From a virus: a DNA stretch of 30,732 nucleotides. This document shows, piece by piece, positions 5,302-14,241 of the stretch; the first letter of the stretch is position 1; the number at the start of each line of letters is the position of its first letter. The stretch covers positions 1-30,732 of the IMG/VR virus record IMGVR_UViG_3300046817_000472. One strand, given 5' to 3'. A program made the translations under genes and the position numbers. The notes under the pieces were generated by a model. The model made no database searches and was not told the origin of the DNA. It saw only the letters and a list, made by a program, of their open reading frames with translations.

Positions 5302-7716
5302 TTGACCGACTCTCGCGCCCAAGCGTTTGAAGAGTGGCGTCAGGAAAAGCTGGCCCAGTCCCGTATGGACAAGGGCGGCTTCATCAATGAGCTTTTCAAA
5401 GCGCCAGCCAGGGGCGGATTCCAGAGTCCAATCAGTCCAGCATTTACATCTTCCAGAGCCCCAACAGGACCAAGTTATCGAAATTCCGGGAACCAGGGAA
5501 TCGGATATACCGGAACGGGCGAGTCGAAATATCTCTACGAACGCCAAGACCAGCCGCCCCCGTACATTTCCGACGTGGACATGGCGAGTACGTGGTGGAG
5601 TCCAATGGAGCCAGTTTGGCCCTATGGACCGCCGAACGTCACCAGACCCCGGGAATGGAACTATCCGGTTGGGTACAACTTAAATTACATTCCCCAACGC
5701 TCCAGCATGATGTATATGCTTCGCGCGATGCGGGCGAACTGGGGCGTGCTTGCGACCATCATCGAAACCAGAAAAGACCAGCTTCTTCGGATTCCTTGGA
5801 ACATCCAAGTCAAAGGCAAGCCAAAAGGCGACTCAGCGTCTATTGACCTGATGAAGAAGTTCTTCCGTCGGCCAGATGGAAAGCTGAGTTACGGTCAGTG
5901 GAGTCGGAAGATTCTAGACGATTTGTTTGTTCTGGATGCGCCGACGATTTACTTCTCTCGGGACCGGAAGGGAAGACCCCTTACCGCGGAAGCGTTGGAC
6001 GGAGCCACCATCTTCCCACTCATCGACGATGCTGGTCGTCGGCCCGAGTCGATCGTTGAACTTGGCGACGATGGAATAGAGTACCTTCGTCGACAGCCTG
6101 CGTTTCAGCAGATCATCTACGGTCTGCCGATGATCGACCTCGACGAGTCGGAACTCATGTATGTTCCGATGAGACCGAGGCCGGATCTTCCGGTGTTTGG
6201 CTTCCCACCGACCGAGCAAATTCTCCAAGAAGCAATCGAGGCGATTCTCAAGACCAACTACCAACGGAACTTCTGGCAGGAAGGAACTCTTCCCGATCTA
6301 GTGGTGACCGTTCCCGACGCATGGTCGCCCCGGCAGATCGCCATGTTCCAGGCACACTTTGATGCGCTTTTGTCAGGGAACTTGAAGCTCAAGTCCCATG
6401 TGAGATTTCTCCCCGGCGGGATGAAGCCCTTCGACATCAAGAATTCCTCGGGCGAAAGTCTCTGGAGTCAAAGAGACGAGACTCTGATTCGCCTCGCCTG
6501 TTACGCGTACTCGGTCTCGCCAACTCCGTTTGTGAAGGCAACCAACCGAGGCACAGCGTCAACGGTTCAAGAGGTCGCAGAACAAGAGGGTCTTTATCCC
6601 TTGATGTCGTGGTGGAAAGACGACATCATCGACCCAATCATTGAAAAGTTCGGTTTCGACGACGTCGAGTTCGTATTTCTGCCTCAGCCCGAAACAGATC
6701 AAGAAAAAGCGGCGAAGATATACGACCTACAGCTTCGTTCTGGAACCAAAACAATCAACGAAATCCGCGAAGAGCGGGGCGAAGAACCTGACCCAGACGG
6801 CAACGTTCTCCTGGTCTACACCGCCAACGGCGCGGTGCCGTTGAAGGACGTTGTTCAAGGCAAACTTATTCCGCCAACCTCAGCAGGGACTGAAGCAGGA
6901 TCGGACTCGGAGTCAAGTGCGCCTGGCTCGAAGCCGAAACCCGACTCTACTTCGTCTCCTGCTGGGGCCAGGCCAATTAGGGGGCCAAATCGACCTCCCA
7001 ATTCGAGTCCAGTTCCGACGGCGAAATTGGACAAAGCCACCAAGGCAGAATTACAAGCCGCCGCAGACCAAGCCAAAGGGCATCTGGATGATTTGAGTCC
7101 GAGTCAGGCGTCTGCGGGTAACTATCCCAAGGGGCACATCTGGATTCAGGGACTCAACATCTCAATCGAAAATAACAAAGGTTCCCTTCGAGGGGAGAAA
7201 GACACAAGTGGGAAGAAGTGGCAAGTCAGAATGCCGGCCCCATATGGTTACATTCGCGGAACCGTGGGAGCGGACGGTGATTCGGTCGACGTCTACCTGG
7301 GCAAAAATCCCAATTCTGAAACAGTTTGGGTAATCGACCAAAGACGGGTTTCCAAAAAAGGCAAGCCTAAGAAGTTCGACGAGCACAAGGTCTTCATCGG
7401 GTACAAGAAGCTCAAGACCGCGATGAAGGACTGGCTCAAGTCGCATTTCGACGACCACGGGCATGATCGAATTTCAGCGATTACTGAACTCTCGATGGAC
7501 GAACTCAAGGCTTGGTTAAAGACCGGCGATTTGAAAGAACCTCTTTCTGACCAGAACGTTGGGACTCCGGTAGATCTTCCCGACAGTTTGAAAAAGCTCG
7601 ACACGGTTTCAACCGCGACCAATTTAATCTCAACTGGAAACAGACTCCCAAAGAAACGGAAGAAAAAGAAGAAGCCTTCCCCTGGTGCGCGTTGGCTCGA
7701 ACTCGGAGCAATATAA
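5302..7716 (+). CDS. Portal fused to pyrophosphatase-like domain
   Basis: The portal forms the ring through which DNA enters the head. Residues about 95-500 look like a portal: a helical N-terminal clip region, YVPMRPRPDLPVFGFPPTEQ, then RDETLIRLACYAYSVSPTPF. A Ser/Pro-rich linker (about 524-606) leads to a second domain (about 605-740) with MPAPYGYIRGT, GADGDSVDVYLG and FDEHKVFIGY. The DGDxxDV pattern (D658, D660, D663) is the metal-binding signature of soluble inorganic pyrophosphatases, and the whole resembles the InPase domain of phage polyvalent proteins. The protein ends in a Lys-rich tail (RLPKKRKKKKK). At 804 residues it is far longer than a usual portal. The start is TTG at 5302 with GAGG (5291-5294), three bases after the large terminase stop. 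Enzyme activity is inferred. Confidence 0.88.
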   Translation: MTDSRAQAFEEWRQEKLAQSRMDKGGFINELFKAPARGGFQSPISPAFTSSRAPTGPSYRNSGNQGIGYTGTGESKYLYERQDQPPPYISDVDMASTWWSPMEPVWPYGPPNVTRPREWNYPVGYNLNYIPQRSSMMYMLRAMRANWGVLATIIETRKDQLLRIPWNIQVKGKPKGDSASIDLMKKFFRRPDGKLSYGQWSRKILDDLFVLDAPTIYFSRDRKGRPLTAEALDGATIFPLIDDAGRRPESIVELGDDGIEYLRRQPAFQQIIYGLPMIDLDESELMYVPMRPRPDLPVFGFPPTEQILQEAIEAILKTNYQRNFWQEGTLPDLVVTVPDAWSPRQIAMFQAHFDALLSGNLKLKSHVRFLPGGMKPFDIKNSSGESLWSQRDETLIRLACYAYSVSPTPFVKATNRGTASTVQEVAEQEGLYPLMSWWKDDIIDPIIEKFGFDDVEFVFLPQPETDQEKAAKIYDLQLRSGTKTINEIREERGEEPDPDGNVLLVYTANGAVPLKDVVQGKLIPPTSAGTEAGSDSESSAPGSKPKPDSTSSPAGARPIRGPNRPPNSSPVPTAKLDKATKAELQAAADQAKGHLDDLSPSQASAGNYPKGHIWIQGLNISIENNKGSLRGEKDTSGKKWQVRMPAPYGYIRGTVGADGDSVDVYLGKNPNSETVWVIDQRRVSKKGKPKKFDEHKVFIGYKKLKTAMKDWLKSHFDDHGHDRISAITELSMDELKAWLKTGDLKEPLSDQNVGTPVDLPDSLKKLDTVSTATNLISTGNRLPKKRKKKKKPSPGARWLELGAI

Positions 7717-8352
7717 ATGGCCGTAGTCCCAGACGGAAGTTGGTATCGGACTCCTCAAGGCGGTACAGTCCCGGCGAGTGCCCTCTTGGCGCCAACCGGA
7801 AATCTCGACTCCAACGGGCTACCCATCTATGGCCCGGTATCGTCTACAAATCCGGCGAACGTAACTGGACAAGTCGGCGGCTTCGTTGCTCGGGTCTCGG
7901 CGAGCTTTACCCGACCCAACAATTCGACTCCCTATGTTGTTGGCCAATTAGTTGCCAACAACACAGCAGCCGGCTCGGTCGTTCCAATGAGCTTTGCTAT
8001 TTCCCGTCTCGCGGGAAAGGGCGGAATGATCCGACGAGTGCGGCTCCGAAAGAATGGAACTGGAATTACCAACGCAAGTTTCCGGCTGCATTTATATTCT
8101 GTGGCGCCGACTCCTTCCAACGGTGATGGCGGAGCTTGGCTGACTGATCAAGCTGGAGCCTACGTTGGCTCGATGGATGTGACCTGTGATCGGGCCTTCA
8201 CTGACGGGGCGTCAGGAAATGGTGTTCCCAACACTGGAAGCGAAATCATCTTCACAGCGGATATCTATTACGGACTCCTGGAAGCCCGAGGCGCCTACAC
8301 CCCAACGGCCCAGGAAATTCTGACTCTCTTGCTCGAAGTCGTGCAAAACTAA
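7717..8352 (+). CDS. Putative virion structural protein, 211 aa
   Basis: Beta-rich, Ser/Thr/Gly/Asn-rich protein without signal peptide or membrane helix. It resembles a set of phage structural proteins of unknown role, with conserved-looking stretches VSASFTRPNNSTPYVVGQLV, GGMIRRVRLRKNGT and YYGLLEARGAYTPTAQE. The length and composition suit a decoration or fibre-associated protein with a jelly-roll-like fold, but that is inference. The ATG directly follows the portal stop (TAAATG) and has GGAG at 7705-7708. Its own stop overlaps the start of the adhesin gene (TAATG), so portal, this gene and the adhesin are probably translated in sequence. Confidence 0.65.
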   Translation: MAVVPDGSWYRTPQGGTVPASALLAPTGNLDSNGLPIYGPVSSTNPANVTGQVGGFVARVSASFTRPNNSTPYVVGQLVANNTAAGSVVPMSFAISRLAGKGGMIRRVRLRKNGTGITNASFRLHLYSVAPTPSNGDGGAWLTDQAGAYVGSMDVTCDRAFTDGASGNGVPNTGSEIIFTADIYYGLLEARGAYTPTAQEILTLLLEVVQN

Positions 8353-9650
8353 TGCTTGCTACGGCTCCACAAGACCTGTCTCTGCTAACAGGGTATCCAG
8401 CACCTTTGCTCGACTTCGATTTCGTCAACGGCGTCTATCGGCAAGACGGGGTTGGCGCAAACTCTGCAATCAGCAACTTCATCACCACTAGCCGAGCATC
8501 GGTTGGCTATGCCGACGATCAGTTGGGAAATTGGACAAGTTTCTCGGCGAACACAGCGCGAGCAGTTACTCCCGGTGGCAAGGGGCTTCTGGTCGAAGAA
8601 GCGCGTACCAACAGCATCCGCAACAATTCGATGCAGGGTGCAGTTGTTGGGACTCCAGGAACTGCACCCCTAAACTGGCAAATAAACGCGGGTACAGGAC
8701 TGACTTCATCTGTCACCCAACTTGGAACTGTTAACGGAATTGAGTTTATTGCCATTAGACTGGCGGGAACATCTGGCAGTACTTTTTCGTCTATCTACAC
8801 AGAAGCAACTACTCAAATCGCTGCGAGTAACGGACAGACATGGACAGAAAGTTTGTTCATGGGGGTGGCGGCGGGCGCTACCAACGTAAATACTGTTTTC
8901 CCTGTGATCCAGCAGTATGCCGGCGGGGGTGGCTTTCTTTCAGCTTTGAACGGTCTTAATTTTCTGCCCTCTTTAGGACCGACTGCCACAACTAGGATCG
9001 TCAACACACAGACGACAAACAACGCCTCGACAGCCTTCGTCCGCGCGGGCATTCAGATCAATTACAATTCTGGCGTTGCCGTTGACATTACCTTGCTGAT
9101 TGGCTGGCCCCAGCTTGAACTTGGCGCATTCGCTACGAGTCCAATCCGCACTACCAATGCAGCAGCTACGAGAGCGGCCGATAAAGCGACACTAACCAAC
9201 CCGTCAACAGTGACTAACGTACAAACGCTTGGTGCCCAATTCGTCAGCTTAACCAACAACGGTACTCCTGCAATTTTAGATGTTAGTGACGGTACAGCAA
9301 ATAACCGAAACACATTATTGGTCAATAGTGCCTCTGGGCAGAATGCTTCGGGAGCCAGCGTTATATCTGCGGGGGCACAAAATCCCCGCCTAGACGGTAG
9401 TGGCCCCTATATAGTAAATACTCTTGTAAAGGCTGCATATGCGTCGCAGCCAGGACAACGTGCATTTGCGTCAAACGGGGGCGTAGTTAGTTCCTCCATT
9501 AACATGGGAACTCTTACTGGACTTACAACCATAAGTATTGGCACTTTTGGAGCCGGAGTGGCGGGATTCGCAAATGCATATATTCGTCGAATTATGCTGT
9601 GGCCAACTACGTACTTGTCGAATATATCTTTACAAAGACTGACTCTGTAA
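8352..9650 (+). CDS. Putative tail fibre / adhesin-like virion protein
   Basis: A 432-residue, beta-rich protein probably exposed on the virion. The N-terminal part has LLDFDFVNGVYRQDGVG, then FITTSRASVGYAD, then GKGLLVEEARTN, a pattern common in phage adhesins with lectin-like sandwich domains. A central WPQLELGAFATSPIRT motif marks the end of a carbohydrate-binding-like module. The C-terminal third is Ser/Asn/Ala-rich and ends with a YIRRIMLWPTTYLS segment. A sugar- or receptor-binding role is inferred. The ATG overlaps the previous stop by one base, and its own TAA overlaps the next ATG. Bases 9240-9650 look more AT-rich than the neighbours, suggesting exchange. Confidence 0.65.
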   Translation: MLATAPQDLSLLTGYPAPLLDFDFVNGVYRQDGVGANSAISNFITTSRASVGYADDQLGNWTSFSANTARAVTPGGKGLLVEEARTNSIRNNSMQGAVVGTPGTAPLNWQINAGTGLTSSVTQLGTVNGIEFIAIRLAGTSGSTFSSIYTEATTQIAASNGQTWTESLFMGVAAGATNVNTVFPVIQQYAGGGGFLSALNGLNFLPSLGPTATTRIVNTQTTNNASTAFVRAGIQINYNSGVAVDITLLIGWPQLELGAFATSPIRTTNAAATRAADKATLTNPSTVTNVQTLGAQFVSLTNNGTPAILDVSDGTANNRNTLLVNSASGQNASGASVISAGAQNPRLDGSGPYIVNTLVKAAYASQPGQRAFASNGGVVSSSINMGTLTGLTTISIGTFGAGVAGFANAYIRRIMLWPTTYLSNISLQRLTL

Positions 9651-10069
9651 TGTCTCAGATCGACGCCATGTTCAAATTCGCCTCGCTGGCCGCCGCCAAG
9701 GCCGATCCTGTCGTGCAGCATTACATGGCGTTGGACGACTCCCAGCAAGCGCAGTTCCAACTGAGCGTCATCATTCCAGGCGTTCAGGTTTGGAGAGCAA
9801 GTCAGGATGTCGCTGGCACCGATGGAGATGGAAACCCAACGGTGACTCATACCTTCCTGCCGGGCTACTTTATCTTCGTCTCAGCCGACCATGTAATCCC
9901 CGAGCTTCGCGACCATCCGGCCTTACAAGTCGCAGTTGACAGGGACAAGATGAACGCTCGGCAGGCAGGCATGGTGCTCAAGAGCACCATTACCAACAGT
10001 CTGCTGCAAGACCTCCGGTTTCAGCCAATCTACGCGGGAATGGACCCGCCATGGGGGAATTGGAGATGA
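9650..10069 (+). CDS. Hypothetical protein linked to adhesin, 139 aa
   Basis: Soluble protein without a recognised domain. The N-terminal helix (MSQIDAMFKFASLAAAKADP) is followed by beta-like sequence around IPGVQVWRAS and FLPGYFIFVSAD and a helical C-terminus. I start it at ATG 9650, which overlaps the adhesin stop (TAATG); the open frame extends to 9599, but that part overlaps the adhesin. The last bases overlap the lipoprotein start (ATGA). Similar small proteins often accompany phage fibre genes, so a chaperone or minor virion role is possible but not shown. Confidence 0.6.
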   Translation: MSQIDAMFKFASLAAAKADPVVQHYMALDDSQQAQFQLSVIIPGVQVWRASQDVAGTDGDGNPTVTHTFLPGYFIFVSADHVIPELRDHPALQVAVDRDKMNARQAGMVLKSTITNSLLQDLRFQPIYAGMDPPWGNWR

Positions 10070-10791
10070 GAATCTTTGCTGGGGCATTGTTGCTGCTGTT
10101 TCTTAGTGCTTGCGGGCAAGGCGGAATTGGAACAGGTCCAGTAACAATCTCCGACCCAATGGCGTATCTGGCACAGTCGAAGAAGCCAGACGGAAATGTT
10201 TCGACTCCACTCTCAGGAACCGACGGAATGGTTTATCGTAGGTTCGACTTTGGACATGTCCAGGCCGAGGACAGCTTTCTAACCGGGCCAACAACGGCGA
10301 TCACGGCCTGGAGCTATTCTCCCTGGGGTGAATTTGTCGACTCCAACGGTGACGGTGGGGAAGTCTATTCCCTCCAAGGAAACATAGTCCATATCACCAG
10401 CACCAAGCATCTGGGAGTACCGACAACACCGATCTCTTGGGTAGCGTTGAGGACCGACACGATTGACTGTTCTCAAGGATGGACATCTTATTCGGTCCTG
10501 GAACGAGGTTGTAAGGCGACGGTTTCTTATCCCAACATCGGACCGATAGACACTATCATCAGCGAACACCTGAATCCGGTTGAACGGTTTGTCGAACGCA
10601 TCTTCCTTGGCCGTGGTTGGGGACGTTTAGCCTGGCAAACGTTCCGGGCAACGGGCGCCCCAGCTCCCGACCGTTGTCCTTCGTTCGGCTGGAACGAATA
10701 TCAGAACTGGATACTGACCGACTGTCGCTATGTTGTGAACATCGAACCGGCAAACGGAACATTGTCTGGTTCGATGCTCTGGCATCCATAA
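10066..10791 (+). CDS. Predicted phage lipoprotein
   Basis: The 241-residue product opens with a lipoprotein signal: basic start (MR), hydrophobic core (AGALLLLFL), lipobox L-S-A-C with the modified Cys at residue 16, then GQGG. In Gram-negative hosts such proteins are lipid-anchored in the envelope. The mature part contains four other Cys, enough for two disulphides, plus Trp and Gly, and looks like a secreted beta-rich domain; no family is recognised. The ATG at 10066 overlaps the previous stop (ATGA), with GGGGGA (10052-10057) upstream. Lipoproteins in late phage operons can block superinfection by binding receptor or help lysis; either is inference. It is the only obviously exported protein in the window. 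Confidence 0.7.
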   Translation: MRIFAGALLLLFLSACGQGGIGTGPVTISDPMAYLAQSKKPDGNVSTPLSGTDGMVYRRFDFGHVQAEDSFLTGPTTAITAWSYSPWGEFVDSNGDGGEVYSLQGNIVHITSTKHLGVPTTPISWVALRTDTIDCSQGWTSYSVLERGCKATVSYPNIGPIDTIISEHLNPVERFVERIFLGRGWGRLAWQTFRATGAPAPDRCPSFGWNEYQNWILTDCRYVVNIEPANGTLSGSMLWHP

Positions 10792-10826
10792 ACATGGCAA
10801 ATACTCAAACCTAAAGGAGAAGGTAA

Positions 10827-11510
10827 ATGTCGACAGTGCAGTTGAATGCCGCCGCGATCGGCGGACTGATTCAAACCGGGTTTTCGGGAAATGTGCAAGT
10901 CCCGGCAGACGGCCTCATTACCGTCGACACCCGGGACGCGGCAAATTTGCTCGCGGCAGGATGCAGCTACGTTCGAGCAACGACTCGGCAACAGACCATC
11001 ACCACTCCCGCTGCCGGCGCGGTCGGGCAGTTGGTTGCGTCAACGGCGTTTTCTAACGGCACCAAGACGATCGCCAACCAGCCGGATGTGGCCAGGTTAG
11101 CTTCCGTTCGAATTGACCCCGGGACCTCTGCCATCACGGCGGGAAATGTCGCAGTTTCCTACATTGCGCTCGATGGAACCACCACGGTCGACAATCTTTC
11201 GGCCGTGACTGCGGCGAGCACGGTTCTGAGTCAGAACATCTCCAAGGGCATCGTGAAGCTGAATTCGCTTGTGGTTACTGCGGTCGCCGGCGGCGCCAGC
11301 CCAGGAATCCAGATGGACACGCTGAACCAGCTGGGCGTCATGGCCGACCCAGGCTATGTCGATTTCTCGGTCCTGGATCTGAAGGTCGATGGCGTGGACT
11401 CGGGCGTTGCGAGCGTCGCAACTGCTGCAGCTTGCTTCACTCCGTCGACGGCGCCCAACGGCACCCACACCTACAACGTCATCGCGAACTTCAATTCGCC
11501 GGTGACCTGA
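10827..11510 (+). CDS. Putative virion structural / decoration protein
   Basis: A 227-residue protein rich in Ala, Thr, Val and Gly, with no signal peptide. The N-terminal part (VQVPADGLITVDTRDAANLL) resembles small phage head proteins; the rest is repetitive beta-strand-like sequence ending in a probable Ig-like or jelly-roll region (VDFSVLDLKVDGVDSG). It has one of the strongest Shine-Dalgarno sequences of the window (AAAGGAGAAGG, 10813-10823), which suggests a high-copy protein such as capsid decoration. It lies between the lipoprotein and the glycosyltransferase cassette. A fibre-associated role is the main alternative. Confidence 0.55.
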   Translation: MSTVQLNAAAIGGLIQTGFSGNVQVPADGLITVDTRDAANLLAAGCSYVRATTRQQTITTPAAGAVGQLVASTAFSNGTKTIANQPDVARLASVRIDPGTSAITAGNVAVSYIALDGTTTVDNLSAVTAASTVLSQNISKGIVKLNSLVVTAVAGGASPGIQMDTLNQLGVMADPGYVDFSVLDLKVDGVDSGVASVATAAACFTPSTAPNGTHTYNVIANFNSPVT

Positions 11511-11525
11511 AGGGAGTCTGATCCG

Positions 11526-12896
11526 TTGCCCACCGCTGCTGCGCTAGTACAGACGGGAATCGAGTTTCAGAGTCAAGGAGATCTTGAGGCTGCTCGGCTT
11601 CATTATCTCGCAGCTCTGAAACTGGATTCGAACTGTGTCCAAGCCATCGCGAACCTGTGCGTCGTGTTGGCCGAGACTAACCGACTTGAAGGTGCAGCAG
11701 CATTAGCCTGGAAGCTCGTCGACCTGGTTCCTTTCAATGGAAACTTCTGGGAACTGTTGGGGAACTTTCTAACAAGGCTGGAGCGGTTGGACCTGGCCGA
11801 ATATGCCTTCGATCAGGCGATAGGACTGAGTCCAGAGTCTCCGAGCATCCACCATAATCTGGCGTTGTGTCTGTTGAGGCAGAGAAAATATCAACAGTCG
11901 ATCGCAGCGTTCGAGCGCGCAGAGAAGCTCGGATCAAGGGGTCACGGAATCAAGAACGACAAAGCCCATGCCTTTATGGCCCTGGGAAACCTGAAACAAG
12001 GTTGGGAATTGTATGAGTCCCGGTGGGATACCTTGGTTCACCTTCCACCGTGGGATTATCACATTCCCGAGTGGAAGGGAGAAAATCTGACAGCAACCCG
12101 AATCCTTATTCATGGCGAACAAGGTCTTGGCGACACGATCATGTGTTCAAGATTCTTTCGTGACCTCGCCGACTGGGATTGGGCAGATGTGACTCTGGGA
12201 GTTCCCAGAACCCTTCAGAACTTGTTTTCTGCCCAGGATTGGAACCTGAACATCTTGCCGATTGAGGACATGAACGAAGAAAACATGAAGGGCTTTGATT
12301 ATCAGAGTCCAATGTATTCGGCAATGAGATATTTGGAAATTGACTCGCCAAAGGACGTTTCATCAAAGGCTTATTTGAAGGTCCCGGAACCGAGAAAGTT
12401 CGAGTCTGATTTTAACATCGGACTCTGTTGGGCTTCTGGCCGCCGTGGAACCGAGATGGACGCTCGGCGAAGAGAAGCTGACTTGAAGCTGTTTCTCCCC
12501 CTGATCGAGAATCCGAAATTCAAAATCTGGTCACTTCAGAAAGGGACCAACGAAGAAGACATTTCAAACCTGGGTCTTGAAGGTCTTGTTTCCGACGAAA
12601 CCGGAATGTTCTCAGATTTCTACGAAACGGCGAAATTCATTTCAGGCTTGGATCTGGTTTTGACAGTTGACACTGCGGTCGCCCATCTCTCGGGGGCGCT
12701 GGGCATACCGACTTTCATGCTAGCCCAATTCTCCAACTGCTGGAGATGGTGGAACATTGAGAATGGATCGGGCGAGCCCTGGTACTCGGGAATGAGAATC
12801 TTCAGACAATCAGTTCCGGGCGATTGGAAAGGCCCAGTCACAGCGGCAATTAACCAGATCAATCTGGGTCTGGTCCAGAGGAAGATTGCAGCGTGA
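11526..12896 (+). CDS. TPR-glycosyltransferase (GT9/GT41-like)
   Basis: Residues 1-135 contain about three to four tetratricopeptide repeats (for example LEAARLHYLAALKLDSNCVQ and LAEYAFDQAIGLSPES). From about 187 a GT-B glycosyltransferase-like region follows: ILIHGEQGLGDTIMCSRFF, later NIGLCWASGRR, then LVLTVDTAVAHLSGALGIP with a W-rich end (CWRWWN). These match TPR-linked GT9/GT41-like proteins, which transfer sugars to protein or lipid-linked glycans. Substrate cannot be read from the sequence. The start is TTG at 11526 with AGGGAG (11511-11516). Its stop overlaps the next start (GTGA), beginning a tightly coupled four-gene unit. Confidence 0.8.
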   Translation: MPTAAALVQTGIEFQSQGDLEAARLHYLAALKLDSNCVQAIANLCVVLAETNRLEGAAALAWKLVDLVPFNGNFWELLGNFLTRLERLDLAEYAFDQAIGLSPESPSIHHNLALCLLRQRKYQQSIAAFERAEKLGSRGHGIKNDKAHAFMALGNLKQGWELYESRWDTLVHLPPWDYHIPEWKGENLTATRILIHGEQGLGDTIMCSRFFRDLADWDWADVTLGVPRTLQNLFSAQDWNLNILPIEDMNEENMKGFDYQSPMYSAMRYLEIDSPKDVSSKAYLKVPEPRKFESDFNIGLCWASGRRGTEMDARRREADLKLFLPLIENPKFKIWSLQKGTNEEDISNLGLEGLVSDETGMFSDFYETAKFISGLDLVLTVDTAVAHLSGALGIPTFMLAQFSNCWRWWNIENGSGEPWYSGMRIFRQSVPGDWKGPVTAAINQINLGLVQRKIAA

Positions 12897-13549
12897 TTTA
12901 TACCATTTACCACCAAGCGCGCCCGCACGAGTCCACAGACGCTTGTCAGGCTATCTTTGTCGGCCGGCCAATCGGAAACAACATCGCGCATCTTGAAACC
13001 TTAGCTGAGATGCGGGCACACTTCTGGATCTGGAAGAACAAAAATCCTATGTTCTGGGTCGGCTTCCAGCATTATCGGAGATACTTGGACCTGAGAAACA
13101 CTGACTCCAGGGCGAAGATTGAAGTCACAGAGCCCCAACCGCAGGAAGAAATTCCCGCTTGGGTTGAGGACTTCGACGTGATCGTCCCCAGGGCTTGGCA
13201 AATGAATCGGAATCTGACGGTCGGGGAACAATTCTGCGAGGCTCATGGAAACGAAGCCTGGAACCAGATGTTGGCGCTTGTTCCTGACTTTGAAAGATAT
13301 TCCAAACGAAACTCCTATCATGTTTGTAACATCTTTCTGACTCGGTGGGAGATTTTCGCCCGGTATATGGAATTTTGGTGGGATCTTTCCCAGAGCCTCC
13401 TGAGAACAGTTTCTGTGCCTGAGAACTCCTACCAACATCGGATTCTGGGCTTTCTGTCCGAACGAATCTGGAGCTTCTGGTTAGATCGAGAACAAGAACG
13501 AACCGGAATCAAAATTTTCGAGGTCCCGCTGATGTTGGTGACTCCATGA
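12893..13549 (+). CDS. DUF4422-type glycosyltransferase-like protein
   Basis: The 218-residue product shows the DUF4422 pattern found in capsule and O-antigen loci: NIAHLETLAEMRAHFWIWKN, then VGFQHYRRYLDL, the VIVPRAW strand, the YHVCNIFLTRWEIFARYMEF block, and a C-terminal GFLSERIWSFWLDRE motif. Members are regarded as GT-A-like sugar transferases; the exact reaction is unknown. It starts with GTG, overlapping the TPR-glycosyltransferase stop by four bases, and ends overlapping the next start (ATGA). No signal peptide or membrane helix, so it acts in the cytoplasm. Confidence 0.75.
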   Translation: MIYTIYHQARPHESTDACQAIFVGRPIGNNIAHLETLAEMRAHFWIWKNKNPMFWVGFQHYRRYLDLRNTDSRAKIEVTEPQPQEEIPAWVEDFDVIVPRAWQMNRNLTVGEQFCEAHGNEAWNQMLALVPDFERYSKRNSYHVCNIFLTRWEIFARYMEFWWDLSQSLLRTVSVPENSYQHRILGFLSERIWSFWLDREQERTGIKIFEVPLMLVTP

Positions 13550-14241
13550 AGATCTCCCTTCCAGATGTGACGGTTGTGGTCATTGACACGGTTTGTCACA
13601 GCTTGGCCCTCGAAGCAATCAAGGACACAGTTCGTGAGATCGAGCCGGCGGAGATTCTGGTTTGGAGCGATCGGAAACAGTTTCCCTTCTGTGATGTGAT
13701 TCCCACAGGGGCGAAATCTTTCGAAGAAGTTGGAAAAATCCTCTGGTACGATGTGCCGAAAACAGTCAAGACCAGTCATTTCCTCGTCGTTCAATGGGAC
13801 GGTTGGGTACTTGACGCAGGGAATTGGAACCCGAATTGGCTGGATCGAGATTACATCGGCGCTCCGTGGTGGCATCGGGACGGGCTCAACGTCGGAAACG
13901 GTGGATTTAGCCTTCGATCAACCGACTTGGCGAAATTCATTGCTAAGAACCAACAAATTTTTCCACTGGCGAACCCCGAAGACGTGGCGATTTGCCGGCA
14001 CTATCGAAAGACCCTGGAACTCTTGGGCTTTAGCTTCGGCTTAGAGTCAGAAGCAAGAAAATTCTCTTTCGAACGAACCGAACGGGTTTCAAGTTTCGGG
14101 TTTCATGGGATTTTCAACTGGGGAAAAGTCCTCTCCCCGGACAAACTTCTCTCCCGACTCGAACTGGTGAACGACTATGTTCGTTCCAGGCCCGAGTGGG
14201 CGGAGTTCTGGACTCAGGCAAGGACTCTTATCAGTGCATGA
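13546..14241 (+). CDS. DUF5672-type glycosyltransferase-like protein
   Basis: The 231-residue product matches the DUF5672 pattern: VTVVVIDTVCHSLALEAI at the N-terminus, FLVVQWDGWVLDAGNW, DYIGAPWWH, VGNGGFSLRS, PEDVAICRHYRKTLE, and FGFHGIFNW near the end. The family is linked to GT-A-like sugar transfer; QWDGW takes the place of the usual metal/nucleotide-sugar acidic motif. Donor and acceptor are unknown. It overlaps the DUF4422 gene by four bases and the methyltransferase by eight, so the proteins are likely made in fixed ratio and used together. Confidence 0.75.
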   Translation: MKISLPDVTVVVIDTVCHSLALEAIKDTVREIEPAEILVWSDRKQFPFCDVIPTGAKSFEEVGKILWYDVPKTVKTSHFLVVQWDGWVLDAGNWNPNWLDRDYIGAPWWHRDGLNVGNGGFSLRSTDLAKFIAKNQQIFPLANPEDVAICRHYRKTLELLGFSFGLESEARKFSFERTERVSSFGFHGIFNWGKVLSPDKLLSRLELVNDYVRSRPEWAEFWTQARTLISA

